Part shown: in pieces, positions 5,074 through 9,106 of the stretch
Position numbering within the stretch: the first letter of the stretch is position 1
Layout of the letters: each line of letters opens with the position of its first letter
Made by a program: the position numbers and the translations under genes
Assembly: GCA_946478995.1 (NCBI GenBank)
Contig: CAMLDK010000032.1
Location: 1 to 9,106 of the forward strand
DNA length: 9,106 nt
Reading direction: 5' to 3'
DNA from: an uncultured Candidatus Saccharibacteria bacterium
Lineage (GTDB): Bacteria > Patescibacteria > Saccharimonadia > Saccharimonadales > 2-12-FULL-41-12
The notes under the pieces: model-generated
What the model was told of the DNA's origin: nothing
Databases searched by the model: none
The model's input: the letters and a program-made list of their open reading frames with translations, nothing else

Positions 5074-5564
5074 AAATAAAGATTTTTATTACCGGGGGAA
5101 CTATTGACGGATATGAATATTCGTCCGAAGAAGATGCACCGGAAGAAAAACAAACTTTTATACCAAAATTGGTGGAAGATTTTGGCTTTACTATTCCCTA
5201 CTCTATAGAAGAACTCATGAACAAAGACAGCCGGTTCATAACGGATGAGGATCGAGAAATAATCGCTCAAAAGTGCGCGGAGTGCGAAGAGAAAAATATA
5301 ATCGTTACCCACGGAACCATCACTATGGTTGAAACTGCAAAATATTTGAAGTCAAAGAAATTAAATAAAACTATTGTTCTAGTCGGCGCTATGATCCCGG
5401 CAGATCAACAAGATACGGATGGGCCTAATAACTTAAAACGAGGCTTTGAGGAAGTTCAGAAATTACCTGCAGGAGTTTATATATCTATGAGCGGAAGAAT
5501 ATTTGAAGCCGACAACGTCCGCAAAAACACCGAAAAAGGCGTGTTTGAAGAATTAAATCCTTAA
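5070..5564 (+). CDS. Short asparaginase-like protein (N-terminal domain only), catalytic Asp replaced
   Basis: The 164-residue protein matches only the N-terminal alpha/beta domain of type I/II L-asparaginases, which are usually about 320 residues. It has the TGGTI loop (8-12, nucleophile-type Thr11), the second block THGTITMVETA (80-90), the GAMIP turn (107-110) and TDGPNNL (116-122). In asparaginases the second block reads THGTDTMEET, where the Asp activates water; here that residue is Ile84, although Thr83 is kept. Lys152 in NVRKNTEKG aligns by eye with the catalytic Lys. Classical asparaginase activity is therefore doubtful, and an altered amidohydrolase or a binding protein is possible. 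Short asparaginase-domain proteins are known elsewhere in prokaryotes. It is the last gene of the operon, started by ATGA overlap without an SD. Confidence 0.8.
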   Translation: MKIKIFITGGTIDGYEYSSEEDAPEEKQTFIPKLVEDFGFTIPYSIEELMNKDSRFITDEDREIIAQKCAECEEKNIIVTHGTITMVETAKYLKSKKLNKTIVLVGAMIPADQQDTDGPNNLKRGFEEVQKLPAGVYISMSGRIFEADNVRKNTEKGVFEELNP

Positions 5565-5595
5565 GCTTCTTCGATAATTTATAAATTGCTCATGC

Positions 5596-5623
5596 TTGCA
5601 AAAAGATTATTTTTTAACATAAT
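5596..5623 (+). promoter_or_regulatory. Putative promoter of the 5654 gene
   Basis: TTGCAA (5596-5601) and CATAAT (5618-5623) are spaced by 16 nt within an AT-rich 89-nt intergenic stretch. TATAAA at 5625 is a rival -10. A leader of roughly 25 nt with an AGGGAG SD would result. Confidence 0.4.
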
Positions 5624-5653
5624 ATATAAAATAACAAGTTAAGGGAGTCGGGT

Positions 5654-6247
5654 ATGTCAGCTACTGAAGAAACCCTGGAGCAAAGGACTTTTGAAGTATT
5701 TAAGAGAACTCAAGAAAGATTACGTTTCGGTGAAGCAAGAAGAATTGATGGAAGAAATGACTGGGATCAAGATTTAGAGCAAGCTTTAGCTGAACTTGAT
5801 CTTGATAGCCTAACAGATTTAGTAAGAGGAGATTTACCCATTCGAGACGAAGAAGCTCGCAGAAAGCTACAGGAATTAGAAAAATCCTGGATGGGCGTTG
5901 CCGCAGATTTAAAGTTAGCTCAACTAGCAGAGCCTTTGTATCTAAGAGGCCAAAACGAAAAAATAGCACGTATGCTTGGTGATTCTACTATAACGGCAAC
6001 AATACTTGATGGAGTAACTTCACGCCCGATAGCTTCTCTTCCAGAGGAAGGGTCAAGACCACCTGTCGAAAACTTTGTGGTTGGAACCTTAGACCATGCG
6101 AGCGTTGGTTTAGACGGTGGTAGACTTCTTTTGAGACCCACTTCTGAAGGACCGGACGTTCCTTCTGCGTGGAATGTACAACCTATAGATCCCCAAGGCA
6201 ATCCTTTAGTTACCTTGGGTATTGAAGCCACGCCAGCCCAGCCATAA
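5654..6247 (+). CDS. Unrecognised soluble acidic protein
   Basis: I do not recognise this 197-residue protein. Residues 1-95 are highly charged and predicted helical, with several Asp/Glu-Leu runs (DQDLEQALAELDLDSLTDLV, 38-57) and an Arg/Glu-rich segment at about 62-75. Residues 100-197 change character: they are rich in Gly, Pro, Thr and Val, look beta-stranded (DSTITATILDGVTS, then ENFVVGTLDHASVGLDGGRLLLRP) and end in a Pro-rich tail. There is no signal peptide, membrane helix, Cys pair or known catalytic motif. ATG 5654 has AGGGAG 6 nt upstream and its own candidate promoter, and the gene is flanked by an operon end and by a convergent methyltransferase. The reading frame is long, has a sensible start and shows ordinary codon use, so it is very likely real. 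Confidence 0.8.
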   Translation: MSATEETLEQRTFEVFKRTQERLRFGEARRIDGRNDWDQDLEQALAELDLDSLTDLVRGDLPIRDEEARRKLQELEKSWMGVAADLKLAQLAEPLYLRGQNEKIARMLGDSTITATILDGVTSRPIASLPEEGSRPPVENFVVGTLDHASVGLDGGRLLLRPTSEGPDVPSAWNVQPIDPQGNPLVTLGIEATPAQP

Positions 6248-6267
6248 AAAAACTCTTCGAAGAACAG
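6246..6267 (-). terminator. Possible weak terminator of the methyltransferase gene
   Basis: Minus-strand RNA reads TTCTTCGAAGAG followed by a seven-T run (6252-6246), 12 bases after the gene's stop. The stem is only about 3-4 bp, so termination efficiency is uncertain. The TTCGAAGAG plus T-run arrangement resembles the SIR2 gene's terminator. Confidence 0.35.
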
Positions 6268-6278
6268 TCTAATTTAAA

Positions 6279-7058
6279 TTATTTTGGTTTGTGCGCTTTA
6301 AAGAGTAGCATTTCGGGAATCTTATTCAGCCGTTCATAAATACGTTTATTTACCCTTCTCATCTCTTTTGTTGGCTTAAATTCATTTACTTTATCCAAGA
6401 TAAATCCGGCCTCTATGATTTGGTTGATAGTCTCACTCAAGGGTTGATGCCAAAATTCAACCTCTAATCCTTCTTCAACAGTTATAGTCCGGCTTGTTAA
6501 GTAGTCACCGTAAATCTGTTCTTCATTTGCTTTTTGATTTTTCTTTATACTTAATCTCCTATCCTCAATATCTTTCGTTTTACCAATGACTTGCATCGAG
6601 GAATGTAAAGGATGACCATCAGAAAACAGTAAAATACCGCCGGGTTTTAATATTCTATATGCTTCTTTGAGCATTTCATCTAAGCTATTTATTAGGTAAT
6701 GCGCTGCGAGACTTGAGTATACTAAATCAAATTGCTCGTCTGGAAATTCTAGCTTCTCCATATCCATTACATAAAATTCACACTCCGGATAAGACTTTTT
6801 AGCAATATCTATTAATCTTTTTGACAAATCAATTCCAGCTGAGCGTTTAGCACCTTTAGACTTTAAGTACTGGCTATCTTCGCCGCTTCCACAACCCAAA
6901 CTAATTACAGATTTTCCTTTTAAATCTGGCAGTTCTGAATACATTGCCGGTTTTTCGTAGTAGGAATGATATATCGAATCTGAAGAGTTCCTTACATGAT
7001 TCGTATAATTTTCGGCATTCTCCTCGTACCAATCTCGCGTCTTTTTAGATGTCGGCAT
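6279..7058 (-). CDS. Class I SAM-dependent methyltransferase
   Basis: The 259-residue protein has the Rossmann-fold methyltransferase motifs in order: motif I VISLGCGSGED (51-61), motif II acidic residue in GIDLS (75-79), VMDMEKL (97-103) for the adenine side, motif IV-like FDLVYSSLAAHYL (110-122), and RILKPGG (135-141). This pattern is that of the Methyltransf_11 (UbiE/BioC-like) group acting on small molecules or peptides. It lacks the DPPY/NPPY motif of DNA adenine methylases, so a restriction-modification role is not supported. The N-terminal segment WYEENAENYTNHV is typical of this group. A TATAAT ends 7 nt before ATG 7058, with no SD, suggesting a leaderless mRNA. The SIR2-family gene lies upstream on the same strand but has its own terminator. 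The substrate is unknown. Confidence 0.88.
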   Translation of the reverse strand: MPTSKKTRDWYEENAENYTNHVRNSSDSIYHSYYEKPAMYSELPDLKGKSVISLGCGSGEDSQYLKSKGAKRSAGIDLSKRLIDIAKKSYPECEFYVMDMEKLEFPDEQFDLVYSSLAAHYLINSLDEMLKEAYRILKPGGILLFSDGHPLHSSMQVIGKTKDIEDRRLSIKKNQKANEEQIYGDYLTSRTITVEEGLEVEFWHQPLSETINQIIEAGFILDKVNEFKPTKEMRRVNKRIYERLNKIPEMLLFKAHKPK

Positions 7059-7064
7059 AGAGAT

Positions 7065-7070
7065 ATTATA
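7065..7070 (-). promoter_or_regulatory. Leaderless -10 box of the methyltransferase gene
   Basis: Minus-strand TATAAT (7070-7065) is followed by six bases (ATCTCT) and ATG 7058. This is the same box-to-ATG distance as at 3915-3927, with no SD between. No clear -35 is visible. Confidence 0.65.
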
Positions 7071-7102
7071 GATTATGTGTTATTCGAAGCCGAGAATGTC
7101 CC

Positions 7103-7140
7103 AAAAATGTAGAAAAAAGGCCTCTTCGAAGCGCTACATT
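7103..7140 (-). terminator. Terminator of the SIR2-family gene (nested hairpins)
   Basis: Minus-strand RNA forms GCUUC-GAA-GAGGC (7132-7120, five pairs with one U-G) followed by C and six T (7118-7113). An outer 7-bp helix, AATGTAG (7140-7134) with CTACATT (7112-7106), encloses it and is followed by three T. The outer arm overlaps the SIR2 stop codon. Confidence 0.55.
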
Positions 7141-8500
7141 AAATTGCTTCAACTCCATCTAGAAACGGAGTATGGCTGGGTTGTAAGTCGCCAACTCTTT
7201 TCATCATGGATTCTGCTTTTTTTAAAGCACTCTTTGTAGTATTTCCCTTATTAAGTTTTAACTTTAATTCTTTGAAGTTATTAATGTTACCCTTGTACCC
7301 ATAAAGATAAAATACAGGGACTTCATCTATGGGCTCATCTAAAACCAAAGAAAATAGTCCATTTAAATAACCATCTATATATGCCGCATCAAAGTATCTT
7401 TTACCTCTTATTGCTCCTTTTAGTAATCTCATATACGAATGTATTATGTGACTTAAATGGTGCTCATCAGAATATTCTCCCGTATTCCACCTGGCTTGGA
7501 CTCTTTCAAGTAGATGTATGAGGCCATCTTGATAAGATGCTGCGTAAACTAGCTCAGGAAATTTAGAAAAAGAATTAAAATCTATAATGTTAAGATGGGC
7601 ATCTTTTACTTTTACATATAGGTCATTTAATTCGTTAAAGCGGTGGTCTGGGAGCATGACTTCTTTTTTTATTAGCTCTTCTTTCAGCTTTTCGATAAAA
7701 TATCTTCCATCTGTCTGAATGACGGTAGAATTTTTGGCTGTATTTTTTTTATCTTCGCTAGGAGCAACCACATAGGAGTGAGGAAGGATGTCTTCCATTT
7801 CTTTTTGTAAATAGTTATAAATCTTTTGAAAGTCCTCATCTTTAAATGAATAACCTATAAATACAACTGTTTTTGTTGCGAGCATATGCTTCAGAGAAGC
7901 ACCTATAATGCCCTTGCTAAGTGCTTTATAGCACTTAATGTAGTCTTCTTTGGTCACAACTAGTGTGCCTATATTGTTTATCGATCCATGGATTTTAAAA
8001 ACTTTCCGTCCTGGCAAATCCCAAAAAGCATAGTCTTCAGCTATCACAATAGGTGTCGCTCCAGACTCCGATTCAAAAAAAGTGTCCCAATTAGTAGTAA
8101 CGATTTCCCTTATTTGAGGTATTGTCGCTAATTCTTTATGGAATCTAGTGGAAGCTCTTCTTAAATCTCCGAATGAGTCTACATAATCTAATCTTTTTTT
8201 AATTTTTTGTAGAAGCTTTCTTCTACCGGCCTTTTTTACATATCTAGACATTAAGTCAGAAAAGGAAATTTTTTCTTTAAAACTTATATTTAATTCATGC
8301 GCAATGTCTTCATAAAAAGTAGTAGGGTAAACTAAATCGGACTCAGTACTAATCCCAGCTCCTGCAAAAATGACTAAATCCCCATTTATACAAGCTTTTA
8401 ACAACGGCTCAGGCAGTTCAAATTCCTTATCATCTCTACAGTAAACGCATCCACATTCATGTTGATCTTCATGAACTTTTCTATTCTTCATATCTGTCAT
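7139..8500 (-). CDS. SIR2-family protein (SIR2_2-like, putative NADase) with N-terminal Cys/His cluster
   Basis: The 453-residue protein has a SIR2 Rossmann core: GAGIS (47-51) NAD-binding loop, TTNWDTFFE (135-143) with the Asn/Asp pair, KIHGSI (169-174) with catalytic-type His171, a long VVTKEDYIK helix, and FIGYSFKDEDF (214-224). This is the pattern of bacterial SIR2-like proteins (SIR2_2), many of which are NAD-degrading antiphage effectors, rather than of short deacetylases, which carry a four-Cys zinc site after the His. Residues 10-21 contain H10, H14, C16, C18 and C21, a possible metal site. Residues about 285-453 are helical with no family I recognise and may be a sensor. A TATAAT box lies 4 nt before ATG 8500, with no SD; Met4 is an alternative start. 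The DNA is clearly AT-richer than rpsA. An antiphage role is an inference. Confidence 0.82.
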   Translation of the reverse strand: MTDMKNRKVHEDQHECGCVYCRDDKEFELPEPLLKACINGDLVIFAGAGISTESDLVYPTTFYEDIAHELNISFKEKISFSDLMSRYVKKAGRRKLLQKIKKRLDYVDSFGDLRRASTRFHKELATIPQIREIVTTNWDTFFESESGATPIVIAEDYAFWDLPGRKVFKIHGSINNIGTLVVTKEDYIKCYKALSKGIIGASLKHMLATKTVVFIGYSFKDEDFQKIYNYLQKEMEDILPHSYVVAPSEDKKNTAKNSTVIQTDGRYFIEKLKEELIKKEVMLPDHRFNELNDLYVKVKDAHLNIIDFNSFSKFPELVYAASYQDGLIHLLERVQARWNTGEYSDEHHLSHIIHSYMRLLKGAIRGKRYFDAAYIDGYLNGLFSLVLDEPIDEVPVFYLYGYKGNINNFKELKLKLNKGNTTKSALKKAESMMKRVGDLQPSHTPFLDGVEAI

Positions 8501-8504
8501 ATAT

Positions 8505-8524
8505 ATTATATTTTAATCATTATA
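8505..8524 (-). promoter_or_regulatory. Two TATAAT boxes before the SIR2-family gene
   Basis: Minus-strand TATAAT occurs at 8524-8519 and again at 8510-8505. The nearer box is 4 nt from ATG 8500. The farther one would give a leader of about 11 nt. No SD exists in either case, so initiation should be leaderless or nearly so. Confidence 0.55.
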
Positions 8525-8550
8525 TGAAAAAGTAGCGATAGAGGTGATGC

Positions 8551-8727
8551 TTATTCTGATGCAACAAAGCTAGCCGCAAAGAATAGTAAACCTAATACAG
8601 CCATTACCCAGCCAACGACAGGCCAGACAAAAAGAGCTACTACCACTCCTACTATTGCTAAAAATATCCCTCCTGTTCGTGCTTGGTCTTTAGCAGAACC
8701 GCCTTTTTCTAATTTAAATGAACCCAT
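8551..8727 (-). CDS. Small membrane protein, 58 residues
   Basis: Translation from ATG 8727-8725 to TAA 8553-8551 gives a 58-residue protein. Residues 1-18 are polar (MGSFKLEKGGSAKDQART), then GGIFLAIVGVVVALFVW (19-35) and PVVGWVMAVLGLLFFAASFV (36-55) are two hydrophobic stretches joined by a Pro turn, predicting a membrane helical hairpin. AAGGAG (8738-8733) lies 5 nt upstream and an extended -10, TGCTATAAT, lies 14 nt before the SD, so the gene has a full set of start signals despite its size. I do not recognise a family. It lies between the 5S terminator region and the SIR2-family gene. Its general plan (polar Gly-rich N-terminus, two helices) recalls the 3672-3872 protein, but the sequences are not obviously related. 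Confidence 0.75.
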   Translation of the reverse strand: MGSFKLEKGGSAKDQARTGGIFLAIVGVVVALFVWPVVGWVMAVLGLLFFAASFVASE

Positions 8728-8732
8728 AACTT

Positions 8733-8760
8733 CTCCTTATTATTTGAATAAATTATAGCA
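8733..8760 (-). promoter_or_regulatory. Extended -10 promoter and SD of the 58-residue membrane protein
   Basis: TGCTATAAT on the minus strand (8760-8752) is a perfect extended -10. Start is expected near 8745, followed by AAGGAG (8738-8733) and ATG 8727. No -35 consensus is visible. Confidence 0.65.
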
Positions 8761-8816
8761 AAAATTGGGAATTTACTTCCCTGTTTTTGGTTCCGATTGG
8801 GAGGTGAGCAGACAGA

Positions 8817-8835
8817 GAAGTGGCTTTGCCACTTC
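8817..8835. repeat. Hairpin downstream of the rRNA terminator
   Basis: GAAGTGGC (8817-8824), loop TTT, GCCACTTC (8828-8835) form a perfect 8-bp stem. No T run follows on either strand, so it is not a simple intrinsic terminator. It sits inside a longer-range complementarity between 8800-8807 and 8857-8864. Confidence 0.6.
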
Positions 8836-8843
8836 CCGGCTCG

Positions 8844-8870
8844 TTGAGAGGAGGAGTCACCTCCTCTCAA
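8844..8870. repeat. Perfect 11-bp hairpin carrying a full Shine-Dalgarno sequence on the minus strand
   Basis: TTGAGAGGAGG (8844-8854), loop AGTCA, CCTCCTCTCAA (8860-8870). On minus-strand RNA the sequence AGGAGGTGA (8865-8857) spans stem and loop. It may act as a second terminator or processing stem behind 5S. Confidence 0.65.
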
Positions 8871-8900
8871 AAGCAAAGAGCCTCGATTTCTCGAGGCTCT
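8869..8900 (-). terminator. Intrinsic terminator of the rRNA operon (after 5S)
   Basis: Minus-strand RNA forms a perfect 10-bp stem, AGAGCCUCGA (8900-8891) and UCGAGGCUCU (8886-8877), closed by a GAAA tetraloop. It is followed by TT-GC-TTTT (8876-8869). It starts 11 nt after the 5S 3' end. Confidence 0.85.
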
Positions 8901-8910
8901 AGTGCAAAAA

Positions 8911-9022
8911 ACGGCACCGTGCTATTTTCCCAGGGTTAAAACCCAAGTATTGTAACCGCTACGGGGCTTAACTTCTGTGTTCGGTATGGGAACAGGTGGA
9001 TCCCCCGCGCTATGGGCACCGA
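8911..9022 (-). rRNA. rrf: 5S ribosomal RNA
   Basis: The minus strand reads as a complete 5S rRNA of about 110 nt. The 5' arm CGGTGCC (9021-9015) pairs with the 3' arm GGTGCCG (8918-8912), seven pairs with two G-U. Inside is the near-universal 5S segment CCGAACACAGAAGTTAAGC and the GATCCACCTGTTCCCAT loop A/helix III stretch, then CCCCGTAGCGG and the TTGGG...CCCTGGG arm. The exact ends may differ by one or two bases. A strong terminator follows, so this is the last gene of an rRNA operon whose 23S gene should lie beyond the right edge. Confidence 0.95.
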
Positions 9023-9106
9023 TTTTTGGCATTTGTGTAAAATACCGAATCGATGTCCATTTTGGTGCTGACGTTTTAATGATCTGGTGTTTTGATAAAC
9101 ACCAAC
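9023..9106 (-). other. 23S-5S intergenic spacer (partial)
   Basis: No recognisable 23S 3' end is seen before the window edge, so this is spacer. It contains an 8-bp hairpin, TGGTGTTT (9085-9092) with AAACACCA (9097-9104) around a 4-nt loop, which may be an RNase processing stem. Confidence 0.55.

Noticed and set aside
4460..5312. Minus-strand ORFs of 68-82 codons
   Set aside because: They are shadows of the DUF1801, OmdA and asparaginase-like genes. Their products are rich in Phe/Tyr with no motif.
5573..5590. AT palindrome AATTTATAAATT as the operon terminator
   Set aside because: It has no GC pairs and no T run, so there is no real support for termination.
5700..6231. Minus-strand ORFs of 89 and 103 codons
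   Set aside because: They overlap the 197-residue plus-strand gene, which has an SD and candidate promoter. The antisense frames have no start signals.
6279..7058. Methyltransferase as part of a restriction-modification system
   Set aside because: No DPPY/NPPY motif and no target-recognition domain is present. The motifs fit the UbiE/BioC-like small-molecule group, and no endonuclease is adjacent.
1..9106. CRISPR array, IS element, tRNA or attachment site
   Set aside because: No repeated spaced units, terminal inverted repeats with a transposase, cloverleaf sequence or tRNA-end duplication was seen on either strand.

Overview
The window reads as chromosomal DNA of a small-genome bacterium, most likely a member of the Patescibacteria (CPR), possibly Saccharibacteria-like. 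The clues are a short-N-terminus IF-2, a four-domain S1, a KGG-repeat small basic protein, compact operons with 4-nt or 11-nt overlaps, and several genes whose -10 box lies only a few bases before the ATG. The standard code fits, since TGA, TAA and TAG all occur as stops. The lineage is an inference, not a sequence match.

Layout. At 1-1880 on the minus strand, ribosomal protein S1 (rpsA) is followed by the start of translation initiation factor IF-2 (infB, cut by the window edge). At 2033-3317 on the plus strand is a two-gene unit: a ROK-family sugar kinase homologue overlapping a HExxH metalloprotein with a C-terminal zinc ribbon. At 3331-3872 on the minus strand are a KGG-repeat protein and a two-helix membrane protein. 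At 3927-5564 on the plus strand is a tight four-gene operon: DUF1697, DUF1801 (YdhG-like), a stand-alone OmdA/YdeI C-terminal domain, and a short asparaginase-like protein lacking a key Asp. At 5654-6247 on the plus strand is an unrecognised soluble protein. At 6279-8500 on the minus strand lies a visibly AT-richer pair, a SIR2-family protein and a class I SAM methyltransferase, which looks like an accessory and possibly antiphage segment. At 8551-8727 on the minus strand is a small membrane protein missed by length-limited ORF calling. At 8911-9022 on the minus strand is 5S rRNA with a clear intrinsic terminator and two further hairpins, followed by the 23S-5S spacer.

Expression. Two modes of translation initiation seem to coexist. 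rpsA, infB, the KGG gene, the two small membrane proteins, the DUF1801 gene and the 5654 gene have good Shine-Dalgarno (SD) sequences. The first genes of four transcription units (2033, 3927, 7058 minus, 8500 minus) have a TATAAT-like box 4-8 nt before ATG and no convincing SD, as expected for leaderless mRNAs. The rpsA leader can fold its own SD into a perfect 7-bp helix, which suggests autoregulation. The KGG gene has a near-consensus promoter followed by a terminator-like hairpin in its 5' leader, and its downstream terminator lies inside the 3' coding end of the convergent metalloprotein gene.

I saw no CRISPR array, IS element, tRNA or attachment site, and no gene-free stretch longer than 300 bases.
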